DNA of 64,000 nucleotides from Cladocopium goreaui (GCA_947184155.2 CAMXCT020006647.1:186001-250000), one strand, 5' to 3'; numbered from the stretch's first letter, positions 38,821 through 51,924 are shown. A program made the numbers and translations. The notes: generated from the sequence alone by a model not told the origin.

Positions 38821-39374
38821 GGCCACCAAAAAAAAACTGAAATCTGAAATCTAATATCCCCAAAATTTGGTGATGATTTGTGCTAGAAATTAGAAAGAAA
38901 ACCACAGCTGTATTAAAACCTTGCATGACTTGCAGGTCTGGCATATCAACATGTGGGGTTCCCCCAGTGTGACATGTTCTTCCCGATCCCAATGGCCAAC
39001 ATGACATAACATGACTCTGCTTTGAGGATTAGATTAACTTGCCCACAAACATCGCCAAAGTCATGATTGTTGGCCTATCAATGGGCTGATCCAAAGCTAT
39101 CACCACTGATCTCCCCTACCCCCAAATTATTGGTACTTCGTTAAACCTTGGATGGTTTTTTGAGCAAATTCATGTGAGATATTTGCATGAAATAACGATA
39201 TATCATATATCAGCTAAAAGAACCACATGGTTTCATTCTATACATGGGGTCATGGGGATATCATCTGGGATATATCAACCATAATCAACCTAATCAGCTA
39301 GACAAAAGCAGATTTTCCATGTGTTTTCCCTTGTTTTGCGGCATGAAAAAGGTTGGTGTCCTGCCATCTGGTAG

Positions 39375-39422
39375 GACACCAAAGATGAGCAGCTGCGATC
39401 CTTAATCGACCGTGTGGAACGG
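39375..39422 (+). CDS. Candidate coiled-coil exon
   Basis: Sixteen codons after CATCTGGTAG, before GAACGG|GTGGGA, reading DTKDEQLRSLIDRVER. First candidate exon right of the retroelement; same strand and character as those on the left. Confidence 0.6.
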
Positions 39423-39562
39423 GTGGGAACTCAGTGGAGGAAACTGAAGGAAAAATGGTGGGTAATAGTAATATGTAATATGAGTCATCCATCAAAATAT
39501 CCCAATATATTTCATAATGCTGTTGATCTATGGTAATATGTGATATGAGTCATATATCATAA

Positions 39563-39668
39563 CTGGTTGGTGCTTTGGAACAGGAATTTTATGACCTTCC
39601 ATTCAGTTGGGAATGTCATAATCCCAACTGACGAAGTCATACTTTTCAGGGTTCAAACCACCAACCAG
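39563..39668. mobile_element. MITE, CTGGTTGGTGG family
   Basis: CTGGTTGGTG...CCACCAACCAG ends; interior CCATTCAGTTGGGAATGTC and CCCAACTGACGAAGTCA form an inner inverted repeat (CAGTTGGGA/TCCCAACTG). Confidence 0.9.
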
Positions 39669-40600
39669 ATAATATCCCAATGTATTTCATAATATTGTTG
39701 ATCTATGGTAATATTTGAATCATGATATATGGGTAAAATTATGGAAAGATGGTTGGATATAATCATCTTACCATATATCATAATATCCATAATGCCCCAA
39801 TATATTTCACATATTATCATATTATATCATAGTTGGATATATATATATAAATCATATAATATCCCAATATCCCATTGGTTGGATATAATCATCTGGAGAA
39901 TTTATGACTGGCTGACTGGCGTTTTGGGAAGTTTATTCTTTCCGAAATTTGGACATGGCAATCTTTGTTGAGGTTGACACTTTTGGGGTGAGCCTTGGAA
40001 TTTGGGGTATCCATGGGTATCCGACAAAGCCACGAATGTCACAACCGGTTGTCTGAGGTAAAGCAAACCAAAAAATGTTTCTGGAAGACCCTTCAATTAA
40101 AACTACGAAACATCTTCCTGGAAAACAGTCACACCGGAATTTCTGCAAAGACATCCCTTGAAGTGCCCTGTTCTTATGGAATCGTAAAAGTGGTTCATCA
40201 TCCTTCCCATGATTTGGCCGCCACAACTTCTGAGAAAGTCCAACCCTTCTTCGGAAAAAAACATATCATATTGATGATATTGTCCCAAGATAGACCCGCT
40301 CTATCCCCATTGTATCTCCATTATTGTTGGTTTCACACCCCTAATGTTTCGGTTAGCACCCTATTAGTTAAAATATAAAAACTCCCCATTGTCCATTGTT
40401 CATGATAAAGTTGGTTCAATCCATTTATTGTTGCTTCGCACCAGGCATTTCCAACCATTTACGGTTGATTTTCCAAGTTGTCCCATCAAACATAGTCATG
40501 ATACAAAATTGCCCAAAATTCCCCCCCAAAAAAATGTTGGTTGCTACACCCAATTTTGGGTAGAAACCCACTGTTTATAGCCATTGAATGCTGTTTATAG
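39669..40600. other. Intron-like stretch
   Basis: AT-rich, with repeated ATATCCCAATATATTTCATAATATTG (39500-39830). Both strands have open frames at 39930-40380 but without a consistent protein-like signal; not called. Confidence 0.4.
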
Positions 40601-40648
40601 ATGGCTTTTACCAACTGTTCCGCATGTTGGAGTTTCGAGTTGTGCCAG

Positions 40649-40692
40649 GAGAATTTGGAAGGGCGACTCAAGTCCGTACAACAGCGAGTCAG
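40649..40692 (+). CDS. Candidate coiled-coil exon
   Basis: After GTTGTGCCAG it reads ENLEGRLKSVQQRV, with a GA donor possible at GTCAG|GAAAGC. The frame stays open beyond, so the right end is uncertain. Confidence 0.55.
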
Positions 40693-41084
40693 GAAAGCTT
40701 CCTGCGCCACCTGCTACATGCTGAAGTGTGAGATGCATCCCATTCCATCCCATCAGTGTAGTAAACCCATTATATTGTGTAATATTATGGGGAAACCACT
40801 GTGATACATATGGGTAATATTATTGTATGTATATATATATATGTATATATATGGTTAATATCCTGGGTATACACTATATGTATTTTAATAATTAGTGTAC
40901 ATAGTGTAATATGATAATACATATTAATATAGGGATGTCATAATACTAATCATCATTATATATGATTATATAATTTGATATTGTATAGTGTTCATCACCA
41001 GTTATGATACAATGTTGGTTTTTAACCCCATAGTGCAATAATGTTGGTTTATAACTATAATCATACACCAACTTGTTATTATAG

Positions 41085-41189
41085 CCGGTTGGTGGTTTGG
41101 AACATGAATTTGATTTTCCAAAAAAGGGGAATGTCAATCCCAACTGACGAACTCATATTTTTCAAAGGGGTAGGTATACCACCAACCAG
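41085..41189. mobile_element. MITE, CTGGTTGGTGG family
   Basis: CCGGTTGGTGGTTTGGAACA...GGTATACCACCAACCAG, interior slightly decayed (GATTTTCCAAAAAAGGGGAA). Confidence 0.85.
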
Positions 41190-41938
41190 TATATATATAC
41201 ATATGTACATAATATATATATATATTTACATACGTACATATATGTACATATATGTACGTGTATATATATATAATGTATATCCCATTATAACTCTATCATA
41301 TATATATATACCAGCCTATTTCCGAGGATGTTTCAAATTTCTGTGATTTCTCAGAATTCCCATAAGATGATCCCATGACTGTCAGAAGAGACAATGACAT
41401 AAATTGATGATTGCTATTGCAAAATATGCTTTTATATTGATGGGGAATAGCGATATTACTATTATTATTGCTATATTTTGATTATTGTTATTTTGATTAT
41501 TGTCAATACAGTTCTTTTGTGATAACTATGAAATATCGATGGGGATTATTAATAGTTATTACAGTTATTTGATAACAGGTTTAGTTATTGCTATTATTTT
41601 TGTTGCTACTACTCACCGGTTATAAACGTAGGGAATGGGGGAATGAGATGATGATTTGATTAATTTAATTATTATGGATCACTCCCCCATTATTTGGTAA
41701 GTTGATCATTTCCCATCAGTTACCTCTATATTTCCCATCAGTTATGATAGCTAATTACAACCATCATGAGTTAATTTACCACTATATCAGCTATATCTTT
41801 CCTACATATACCGTATAGTTGGTATAGTTGATTGGATATGTCCAAAAAAATCAGGCAAACATATGAAAACAGATGTTAGGTCATTTCATTCGATATTTCC
41901 AGCCAGTTGATTGCTCCAATCTGTTATCAATGGGAATT

Positions 41939-42070
41939 CCAGGATCCTAAAATGGAGGTACCTACCATAAACAAAAGGCCTATTTTTCAGGCCTAAATTT
42001 CAGGGGATATCCCTCCAAAATATGGCCCAAAATATGGTGCGTTTACGTGCCTCCATTTTAGGATCCTGGA
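41939..42070. mobile_element. MITE-like element, CCAGGATCCTAAAATGGAGG family
   Basis: Starts CCAGGATCCTAAAATGGAGG and ends CCTCCATTTTAGGATCCTGG, a 20-bp perfect terminal inverted repeat. Fragments of the same family lie at about 45450-45515 and 57508-57555. Confidence 0.85.
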
Positions 42071-42110
42071 GATCTCCCATTGAAATATATATATATACAT
42101 ATGTAACTAT

Positions 42111-42156
42111 CTGGTTGGTGGTGTATATACTGTAGTATATACCACATATATATATA
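42111..42156. mobile_element. Deleted MITE remnant, CTGGTTGGTGG family
   Basis: CTGGTTGGTGGTGTATATAC then a mirrored GTATATACCAC; only the ends remain. Confidence 0.6.
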
Positions 42157-42210
42157 TAGCCATTGATGTTCCCTCCAAAACTTTCCCATTTTTTACGTCG
42201 TCATGTTGAG

Positions 42211-42275
42211 GAGCTGGAGTCGACCGGCACCGGTCACACTGAACAACTGCAACTCATACAGCACAGCCTGGACAG
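42211..42275 (+). CDS. Candidate exon
   Basis: 65 nt after CATGTTGAG, reading ELESTGTGHTEQLQLIQHSL then D, with a GC donor (GACAG|GCCC). The same frame is open to the left (RHVE), so the acceptor could be earlier. Confidence 0.5.
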
Positions 42276-42882
42276 GCCCTTTTTTTGGGGAACCGAAATG
42301 CTGTTGTTGGGTGGGTGAAAGTGATTTTTGGGGTTCAAAAACAGGGTTGATGTTGGGTTTATTCACTGTTTATACTGACTTTATGTTGTGTTTATATCTG
42401 TTTGATGATGGGTTTCTGATGGTTTCAAGCATTGTTTGCCCGTAAGATTTACATGAGGTGGTGTTGAAATGCAGCATTCGAGTTGGTTGTTGGTTAAATC
42501 TTGAATTCTGCCTGCAACATATTGCAACATCCTGCAACCACAATGCTAGTGCATGGTTTAGCATCTTGAACCTCATGTTCGTTTCTAAATTTGCCACATA
42601 TGGGGATATTACCCTGTTTTGGGCAAACATTTTGTTTTAAGGTGTGGTGGTGTTGGATTCACCGGAAGCAGAAACACATCAACCAGTTTCTCAGTTGAAC
42701 CGAACCAGAAAGCAGATTTGGACAGATCGTCATTTCAAATATACATATATATATATTATATTATACATAGATATACATAGACATACATAGACATACATAA
42801 TTGTATGTAAACTAAGATTTGTTAAGCATCGTCATTGCGCTTCATCGCGGCATATCGCCGCTGCAACGGTCGGACGGTCCAG

Positions 42883-42937
42883 GCAAGAACAAGATGTTCA
42901 GCACCTGAGCCGACTGCCAAGTCCAAGGCCCACTGAG
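42883..42937 (+). CDS. Candidate exon
   Basis: After GACGGTCCAG it reads QEQDVQHLSRLPSPRPTE. A GC donor at CCAAG|GCCC (about 42927) or a later one is possible. The island also extends leftwards in the same frame (ASSRHIAAATVGRSR). Confidence 0.5.
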
Positions 42938-42989
42938 TTTCCCTCTGAGAACAAAAGAATCGTTGATTTTGATGATTTCCAAAGATGTC

Positions 42990-43120
42990 CCACCATAAAT
43001 TCAGATATATAGATCATCTATGTATGTATATATATAGTTATATAATTATTCATTATATACATATATATATATACACATATAATTATATATTCATTATATA
43101 TATATATGTATGTATGCACC
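42990..43120. repeat. TATATA-rich microsatellite
   Basis: AT dinucleotide tracts with ATGTATGTATATATATAG and CATATATATATATACAC. Confidence 0.85.
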
Positions 43121-44960
43121 ATATTATCTTGATGACTTGAGTACGATCATTTCCGACATTCTTTCCATTGGAGGCATCAATCTTTGGAGGAGCCACAGGC
43201 ATTGGTGCGGTGGGATGGCTGGTTTCATCAAATTTGGGAAAATCCCACATCAACGAAGATTTTAGTGGATAGCCTCTACTAATAACTAACAGTTTGCTAC
43301 GGAACATGTCCGAGAGAGAGAGAGATATATATATTTATATTAGGTAGATCATCGAAGTTTTTTTTAGTGGCTTTCATAGCAAACTGTTAAATTACCAGAA
43401 GGTAGAATAGCCATCTAGAATTAAGTGGGGAAATCCCTTGTTTAAATGAGGGGCTGATGGGAAAGACATCTATAGTAACCCCTAAAAAGATTCATAATGG
43501 CTTCAATTGATCATTCCAATTTTAGGATTTAGTTCTTCCAAATTCTATCTTAATTGGGGTCTGCTTTCTCGGTACATCCGGCAATCAAACGTGGTTCGAT
43601 GTTCAACTAGAAACCTCCATGTGCGATTTCCCAGCCAACCCCCCAAAGATAGAACAGACCAGATTCAAAACAAAAGTGGAGAATTCAACCATTTTTTGCC
43701 CCATTGTCAAAATGATAGATATAGTTACTTCTTTATTATAATATTCCAGATTTGTAGTTTGTTTCTATATGCCCGTTTATATACCATTCAATATCCCATA
43801 TGGGTTATTATTGTTTGTGTCCATGATAGTTGGTTATGTTTCCACAAAACATCCCATATTATATCATATCACCAACTAAAACGAACTGATCTATAGAAAT
43901 GTAACAAACTATGACTATATCTAGATATCATTGAGTGGTTCATAATGATCCTTGATATTTCGACAATATCAATCCCATATTATCACCATTTATCCCCATA
44001 TTTCCATTAAACATCCCATGTCCAGCATATGATGTGACATATAAATATAATTCCACTAATATCATTAAATATCTCATATCATTAATATCCATATTCCATT
44101 CTATTCCGTTGTATTTGGTTCTGTTTCCATTACTATCCCCATTAACAATATATATATGTGTTTTTCCATGATAGTTAAAGGTTATATAGTTTCCATTATT
44201 CCATTGATATTCCATAATTATAGTTGGTGATATGTTCATGACAGATTGATAATTATAGTTGTAATTATAATAAATCATGTGGGTAAAACAATGCCACAAA
44301 CCACAAAAATGACTGGGAATCCCCACTATAAAAATGGCACTTCCATTGTTAGCAATATTCCATGGTTAATTGATATTCCATGTGGAACCCCCACAAATTG
44401 TAATTATTATTTCAGTCCCACCTATAAAAATGGTGATCACTTGGGGGTGGTGATGACTGGGCACTGTTTTACCCACAGCCAGTTTATCAATCTGTCCTGG
44501 AATAACCGGAATATCCCAATCATGACAACTATGGTCATTCATTATTGACCAAATTATCCCATAGTTGTCCTGGTAATATCCCATAGCTGTAATATCCCAT
44601 ATGTCATGGTAATATCCCAATTGAATTATGAATTATTCATATGGGATATTACCAACTATGGGATAATATTCAATTGGGATATTACCAATATGATTGACCA
44701 TGGCAACTATCATCATTTCAATGGTCTTATCAATTCCATTAAATTATCAATATCATTGGAATCTATTCAAATTACATGGAATTACCCATTATTACATTGG
44801 GGTATTCTCAATGATTACTATCATCGTTTCAATGATATTATCATTTCCATGAAATGATCTGTTGTGATTATCAAAAATATGATATTGTGATCTGTAATTA
44901 TGCTCTGTTGTTATTGGGATATTACAATTATGATATTATCATTGATGTTCCATCTGCTGT
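43120..44960. other. AT-rich intron-like stretch with palindromes
   Basis: At 44540-44700 there are multiple direct and inverted copies of GGTAATATCCCA and TGGGATATTACCAA. MITE-end fragments (ATTACCAGAAGGTA near 43394) occur. No exon found. Confidence 0.4.
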
Positions 44961-45072
44961 ACCTTCGGACAATCAAACATGGCAATGGAAATTCACCATT
45001 TATAGTTGATTTTCCCATGAAAATCTCTATTTTTAGGTGCTTTTCAAATGCCATGTTTGATTACCAGAGGGT
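44961..45072. mobile_element. MITE-like element, variant of TACCCTCTGGTAA family
   Basis: Arms ACCTTCGGACAATCAAACATGGCAATGGAA and CAAATGCCATGTTTGATTAC, ending CAGAGGGT, with a TTTCACC/GATTTTCCC interior. The same end (GCCATGTTTGATTACCAGAG) lies at 51648. Confidence 0.7.
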
Positions 45073-45880
45073 GATATCCATATCATGGATAATATTTCAA
45101 TTGATGGATGACAGCTATCAGATATCATTGTATAATATCATTATCATTGATGTTCCATGTGTTTAATTATCAATATCTATTGGGTATCATCAATTCTATA
45201 ATTTTAATGATATTATTATTGATGTTCCGATCATTGTTTCGTCAATTGTATTATTGCAATAAATGTTAATATATTGTATTATTGTAATAAATGCTATACA
45301 CTGATAATGAAAATATTGTAAAACTATAGTGTATTCCATTGTTATTATGATTCTATCTATTACTATAATCACATAGTTCTGATAGATAGATTATCATGTC
45401 ATTATGCTATAATATCATTATAATATATATATGGATATATAATTAAGGGAATATCCCCAGAAAATATGGCCTTATATGGTACAGTACCTCCATTTTAGGA
45501 TCCTGAAATTCCCATTGATCTATTGTAATTACCCACTTCCATTGTTATTATGATAACTTCATGATCATTATGACCATTGTTATATGTAGTGATCATTAGT
45601 GTATTGATAATTCCATTATTAGCAATATTCCATTGTTAATTCCATTATTTTATTGTGATAAAATTACTATTATTAATATCCCATGATTAATATTCCATTA
45701 TTCTATTGTTTACATATAATATGCCATTGGTATTCCATTAATATTACTATTAGCTAAGTTGGTTTATAACTCCAATAACTATGGTTTATGGTACTTATAA
45801 CTATAGTTACTGGGGCTTATAAACCAACTTATAACTGGGGGGGGGCACATTGTAGAATTACCCACTTCCTGACATTCCAG
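45073..45880. other. AT-rich intron-like stretch
   Basis: Low complexity; includes a fragment of the CCAGGATCCTAAAATGGAGG family near 45450-45515. No exon. Confidence 0.4.
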
Positions 45881-45957
45881 AGGTGACCCCTTCCCGTGGC
45901 CTCCATCGCCTGGAGAAGTTGGAAGATCAGCTGTCGCGAGTCTCGCAGAGGGTCCAG
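45881..45957 (+). CDS. Candidate coiled-coil exon
   Basis: 77 nt after GACATTCCAG, reading VTPSRGLHRLEKLEDQLSRV then SQRVQ, followed by a GC donor (GTCCAG|GCGTGG). Strong heptad pattern in a GC-rich island. Confidence 0.65.
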
Positions 45958-47416
45958 GCGTGGCGGATCTGGGGAGGATCTGGATGGGTTTTGGCTGGAA
46001 ATCTTGGGAAAAATCATGGAAAATCATGGGAAATGGTCGGAAAATGATGGGAAAATGATGAACACATGATTCTGACATGCCGAAAGTCTATTGAAACACA
46101 GGGGAAAAGTGTTTTTTTTGTATTCGGCGTGGACATATATCAATATCTTGTCGATTTTTGGCAGAGTTTCAAACACTGCGGAATTGTTGCTGACATGATT
46201 TCTTGATTCGATGATACCCCCGATGCCCCTTGCCTTGTTGACTTTACACATGGCATAGCTGTTACCCAAAACCGCCAGATTTCCCTGCAATCAAGTCAAA
46301 GACAGAACGAAATCTAACTTGTACAGTTAGTGCACCCTCAAGATGGGATACAAGCAGAGTTTTATTGAAAACTATGCTTAGTTTTTACGTTTTCTGCGAT
46401 AACATTGGACCCCCCCCTACGATATTGTACTATATCCCACTACATCCGAGGATATCCCCATTAAGAAAAACATCAAGCCGTTTCTTTGGCTATTTTTCAT
46501 GCGGATATCGTGGGATTCTTATGGAAAATTCAATGGTCAAATCCCATGACATTCATCATCGAAGCAGTTTTCCATCATTGAATTAACCAATATCATGTTT
46601 ATCGAATTTTCAGGGGGACATATCATCAATGATTCGAATCTATATCCCAACAAGTTAGTGAACATCTATGATCATCTGTGAACATCGATGATGTCCCCAA
46701 GGTTTTTTCTATGAATCAGATGCTATCCCATTCTAGTTGGTCTAATCAGCCCGGTTTTGATAGTTGTTTTTTCTCCAACAATCTATTCTACTTTTAACAT
46801 CAATGCTATTTCTGTGAATCAAACAGGATCAAGAGCCACTCTTCAGTAGAAATGGTTACAGTCAATTAAACAAACATGTTCTAAGATATATATATATATG
46901 TATATTCTACTATATTAGTTAAATCCTCATTGAAATGTTTCAATCCCACTATATTCATCTATACATCAATGAACATCAATCATCAATGGGATGTTTCCCT
47001 TATCCCCATTTTTCCTGAAGTGTTCATTGATGTATAGATGTATACCACCATTGATGTAAAGATGTACAACTCTATTCATCCCTGTTTTTTTTAATGATCT
47101 ATGTCTACAATAGACATATGGTTTATCCATAATATTCTTGATGGTTTATCCATATATATATATATACCCCCATATTTAGTGATTCATCTATTCTTCCCAA
47201 ATCTTCATCAATGGTGAAATTTTATCAAAGAATAGGGAAGATTGAAGAAGATGATAGAACATTCATCATGGTTTATCATAGGGATATTCATCCCCATTGT
47301 TCAATATTCAATAGCGATATTTTTCACCAGGATGAGTAGTTTATTATGGTTTATGAATAGTTTATTTTAGTTTGTTTATGATATTTTTTCATGTTCCTAT
47401 TCATGTTCAATAGGGA
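45958..47416. other. Intron-like stretch
   Basis: Repeated GGAAAATCATGGGAAA right after the exon, then AT-rich DNA with GAACATCAATGA / TTCATTGATGT inverted pieces (46960-47060). No exon. Confidence 0.4.
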
Positions 47417-47512
47417 TACCCTCTGGTAAAATCACCATTTTCTAGCTGAGTAAATCCACTATTTCGACTGGGCCATTTTCAATAGCAAACTGCAACAAAT
47501 TACCAGATGGTA
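47417..47512. mobile_element. MITE, TACCCTCTGGTAA family (subtype)
   Basis: TACCCTCTGGTAAAATCACC ... CAAATTACCAGATGGTA. Together with its right flank (CCATCATTAACCATTGATAT) it is homologous to 60773-60935. Confidence 0.8.
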
Positions 47513-47764
47513 ACCATCATTAACCATTGATATCCCCATTAACCATCATTAACCATGGATATCCCATATGGATAGCATTAACCATCAAAAAAACCATTGG
47601 TTACCGTCATTACCAGGCCGGGTAGCCGCTTGAGGTATCGGTCGTAACGGTATCCGTTATGGTAGATCCACTATTTCTATGGCCATTTTCCCCATTGATA
47701 GTTGATTAAATCCATTGATCATGGGATTAACCGTTGGTACATCCCAGATGAATGATGATATCCC

Positions 47765-47865
47765 ATGAACCATCATTAACCATCATTAACCATCATTAAC
47801 CATCATTAACCATCATTAACCATCATTAACCATCATTAACCATCATTAACCATCATTAACCATTG
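47765..47865. repeat. 10-bp tandem repeat (CATCATTAAC)n
   Basis: About ten near-perfect copies of CATCATTAAC. Shorter runs of the same unit occur at 47515-47560, 49850, 60150 and 60890, often next to MITE ends. Confidence 0.95.
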
Positions 47866-48059
47866 ATATCCCCATTAACCATTGGTATTTTTCCTTATTC
47901 ATCCCCATTTTTGGTGAAAAATGTGAATCCTGAGGGCCGGGGGGGCGGGCTGGGCCAGGGCTGTCCCGGCCAGGCCTTGGAGTCACAGGTGCGAAGAAGT
48001 TGACGACACGCATGGGCCAATGTCATGTATGGGGAAGATGTCTGTGGTGCAAATGCTAC

Positions 48060-48240
48060 ATATATGGTAAATATATGGTAAATATGTGGTAAATATGTAT
48101 ATATATATATATATACATATTATAATACATATATATATATATTATAATACATATATATATATATATTATAGAGATTATATATATATTATATTATTATATA
48201 TGTATATGATATATAATATCTATAATATATATATATGGTA
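48060..48240. repeat. TATATA microsatellite with AATATGTGGTAA units
   Basis: AT-dinucleotide tracts and TATATATTATAATACATAT repeats. Confidence 0.9.
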
Positions 48241-48827
48241 AAACTATAGTTATATCCATATCCGAATCACTGGGAAATGGCGGGTTGTTGGTTTCAAAAT
48301 CAAATTTTATTTTGTGGGTATAGCAGTATAGCTAAGCCTGTTGGAATTGTTGAACGGATTTGACTTTTTTTGGGGTCCATTGCCATGCTTCCGTCTCAAC
48401 CATCTTTGGACGCTGATCCAAAGTGGCTAATTCAATGCTTGTTTTTATTTTTATTTTTTAAGATTTTTGTTTTTTTGGACTCAATCATATTCGATTTTTA
48501 GAACGGGCTTAAGCTTAAAACAAGGGGGTGAACATATTCGAAAATACGAATTGATCTTCAGCGGCAAAAAGATGGGCACGAAAATTAACCCAGATCCGCT
48601 TCAAAGATCCGCATCAAGAAGCCCCTCTTAGAGGACAAACCGCATTTTTGACAAGCCCCCAAAAAAAGGTTGCTACAGGTATACCATATCCAATAATATA
48701 TATAGGTTAATATTTGGTATACCAAATCATTAATCCAAATATGACAAAGCCCACATCCACTTTGGTTAATCATCATTAATTCCCCCCATGTAAAATTGGC
48801 GTTTCGGCGAAACGCGTTTCGCTTCAG

Positions 48828-48889
48828 CGCAGTCGCTGACGCCCCACATGAGTGCCCTGGTGGAGCGACTCAAAGAGATTACTCCCAAG
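48828..48889 (+). CDS. Candidate exon
   Basis: 62 nt after TTCGCTTCAG, reading QSLTPHMSALVERLKEITPK, followed by a GC donor (CCCAAG|GCTGGG). High GC; helical charged middle. Confidence 0.6.
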
Positions 48890-49159
48890 GCTGGGGGATG
48901 CTGGGGGTCCGGTTTGGAAATGCTGGGCGAGTCATGGAATTATTTTATGATTTATGAAGACTGACTAGTCATGGATAAAATGGTATCCACTTTTTGTGGA
49001 TTATCATGAAAATTCTGAATTGGATACTTATGAACAATAAACATCCTAAGTTATTTGTTTTTATAGAATCTTCATGGAGATCTTTTTATGAGGTCTTTCA
49101 TGGGAAAAAATCATTTGGAGGGATAGATATAACGGAATTTAATGGTATAATCTGCACAA

Positions 49160-49285
49160 CTGGTTGGTGGTTTGGAACCATGGAATTTTATGACTTTCCA
49201 TTCAGTTGGGAATGGAATCATCATCCCAACTGTTACTCACTCAGTCCATCATTTTTCAGATGGGTAGGGCTCAACCACCAAGCAG
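49160..49285. mobile_element. MITE, CTGGTTGGTGG family (long subtype)
   Basis: Interior GGAATGGAATCATCATCCCA and TGTTACTCACTCAGTCCATC. Almost identical to 49710-49839 over its first ~110 bp, so one is a recent copy of the other. Confidence 0.9.
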
Positions 49286-49709
49286 ATTTCCTTCATGACC
49301 GTCGTGATGTCACTGGAATGGACCAGAAATTGGTTTCGGGAAATCATCATCCCGCTGGCCGTTTCAGCTCCAAGGAGAGTGAAGATATTTCAGCCAGATT
49401 TTTGCTGGTTGAATACCATTAGAGTCAGATTAGTCTTGAAATAACTGATACAAAAATTCGAAACTGATGGCTAGTTATGAACCACTATGATAAAACACAT
49501 AGCCATAGTCGAAAGTTGGATTTATATGGCCACTATTCGAGGATGGTTATGGTTGTACCTTCATAAACAGGGATTTATCATGGCCAACATCAGGATTCCC
49601 AATATGAATCACCATTTTGATGGTCCAAAAAAGATAATTTGTCATGCTTAAGTCGCGATGTTTCATGCTTTAAGCACCATCTTTTCACGGTTATATCACG
49701 ATTTTTTAT

Positions 49710-49839
49710 CTGGTTGGTGGTTTGGAACCATGGAATTTTATGACTTTCCATTCAGTTGGGAATGGAATCATCATCCCAACTGTTACTCACTCAGTCCATC
49801 ATTTTTCAGAGGGGTAGGTGGCGAAAAACCACCAAGCAG
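49710..49839. mobile_element. MITE, CTGGTTGGTGG family (long subtype)
   Basis: Near-identical to 49160-49285; both end CCACCAAGCAG instead of CCACCAACCAG. Confidence 0.9.
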
Positions 49840-49998
49840 TCATGATTATTAACCATCATTAACCATATAATAACCATCATATTAACCATTATTAACAGTA
49901 TATTAACCACATTATTGGTGAATATTCCAATGTTAAGCACTATTTTTCCATGGTAAAATTAAAAAAAACGGCACCAACTGACCTCGATTTCCCGACAG

Positions 49999-50048
49999 AG
50001 AGACAGGTCATCAGTCACGACCATGACCTCCAAATGCTCAGAAGTGAG
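49999..50048 (+). CDS. Candidate coiled-coil exon
   Basis: 50 nt after TTCCCGACAG, reading RQVISHDHDLQMLRSE, then GT (GTGAG|GTGGCT). The frame stays open a few codons more. Confidence 0.55.
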
Positions 50049-50721
50049 GTGGCTGGGTTACAGTAGTTGAAGGATGTTGAAGGGAATGATACGAAATTTG
50101 GGTTAGTGATGGTTAGTGGATGGTCTGGGATTATGAAACTAACCTATCTACGGTAGGGAAACAAAAACAAGAACCAACGAGTTGATTTTATGAGATTTTG
50201 ATGAGATGGGATTGGCTATTTCCAGCTCACTTGACAATTCAAATGCTGGTGAAATCATCGTAAACATTGCGATTTAGCAGGCTAATCATTGTTTTTCTGT
50301 GGGGATTCAACTTCAAGAATACGCCAGAACGAATGTTGAACCAAGTTAATGGGCGATTTTCACTAACAAGGGCTGGGAGTGTCAGCAACAAAAAAACTGC
50401 AGTTGTTTCAGGGGGAATTAGCCAACGAATGGGACGTTGAATAAGGTGCTGAACGACATATGATCATAAATTATCGTATTTGTTGTTGAATGCCGTATTT
50501 GCTCAACAACAATAAAATATAACCTATGTACATGGTGGTATTTGACTTGACATATCTTGAAGTCGTTTGAAATCCATAAATTCTGGCAACCTGGCCGACA
50601 GCCTCAGAAAAATGATGGTGCAAGCTGAAAACATTGTGATAGAACACAGAAAACACATCAAACACATCGTTACCACGTGTTCACCAGGTTTTCACCAGGT
50701 TTTCATCAAGGGCTGCCTCAG

Positions 50722-50769
50722 GAGGCACTTTGTTCGAGCTGCGTTGCAGGTTGCAGCGTTGAAGCAAAG
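50722..50769 (+). CDS. Candidate exon
   Basis: 48 nt after CTGCCTCAG and before CAAAG|GTCAGTG, a strong GT donor. It reads RHFVRAALQVAALKQ, an amphipathic-helix type of peptide. Confidence 0.5.
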
Positions 50770-51001
50770 GTCAGTGCAAGCGCCTGTACCACACGTGCTG
50801 CAGGACTGGGAGACAGCATACATGATGAATGTAGGGGTAGCATGGCTATTTCTTGTGAAGGGTCGCAGCTGATATGAAAATCACATAAAATCACCATTTG
50901 AGTTGGGAAAAGCCATGATCAACCATAAGATTTAGGGTTTTCCCAGGTTTTCCCGACATCCCAATGACCAATCGATACATTCTGTGACTTTCTCTGGCAA
51001 G

Positions 51002-51041
51002 GAGACGTCGACAGAAACCATCCCTGCGCCTTCGCCGGAGG
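51002..51041 (+). CDS. Candidate exon
   Basis: 40 nt after CTCTGGCAAG reading ETSTETIPAPSPE, then GG|GTACAA. The donor coincides with a CCGGAGGGTA motif typical of MITE ends. Confidence 0.4.
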
Positions 51042-51059
51042 GTACAAATCAAGTTCTCG

Positions 51060-51924
51060 AACAGGTTCAACGAAGAAATCGCTGAGATATGCTGGGATAC
51101 TGTTCTATCTTTTTGGAGGTTCCTATAATTGTATATAATTGTATGTATATGTACTTCTGGCCCATTCTCACATATGTTCTGATGGTGATGTTTCATGTTC
51201 TTTTGGGGTGTGACCCTCCAAACATGGCTATGTCACCCGTAAACCGCTTGACAAGAACCAACAACAAACACAAACTACAATGAAGCATCAGATATCTTCA
51301 TCGGGTGACAACTTTCCAGAGCACCGAGAATGGAAAGCAGACTGCAATGCTTGTGCTTTTCGCTATCTCTCATGGCTATTGGCACACTATCTGAGGGACG
51401 AACCGTGGTGCTGTGTATCTTCCACGTTGTTCGTTTCAATCCCCATTTTTTGTTGTGTTTCGTATCGTGTTTTTTGTCACCTCCCAAAGTGTGTTTTCCC
51501 CTTCTGTCTCCGTTCGCCAAGCTGGTAGGGCCCCATCGAAAGAGTGAGCGAAGAAAGGGTAGACGTTCCATCCTCAGGAAATCCCCGAAGGAAACGGATG
51601 TTTTTTCGTTCGCTGGGAACATCATCTACAAATGGTGGATTTTCCATTGCCATGTTTGATTACCAGAGGGTAAGCCCAGAAATGAGAAGACATGATGGTT
51701 TTCTGTGGGATTCTTGTGGGATTATATTGGGTTAATAGGGATTATTCCAGCGTTAAGATGTTTAGTCATATTGCCATTCAATGCGCTTTGACGCTGGGTA
51801 GAAATCCAGCTGTAAAGACAGGGGATATTCACCAACATGTGGACTTACACCGGATTTTTTTGGGCTTACACTAAATTATTCAGTGGTGACAAATCGGGAT
51901 TGGGCATTCCTTGCCTGCAATCAG
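51060..51924. other. Mixed-complexity stretch, no gene called
   Basis: 51280-51640 is less AT-rich and has overlapping open frames on both strands, but none with a convincing protein signal. A MITE end lies at 51648-51670. Confidence 0.35.

Noticed and set aside
39930-40380. 127-codon plus-strand and 97-codon minus-strand frames
   Set aside because: No recognisable domain, no clear exon signals, AT-rich codons on both strands.
51275-51660. Open frames on both strands (up to 116 codons)
   Set aside because: No way to choose a strand; no motif; likely chance in a region of moderate GC.
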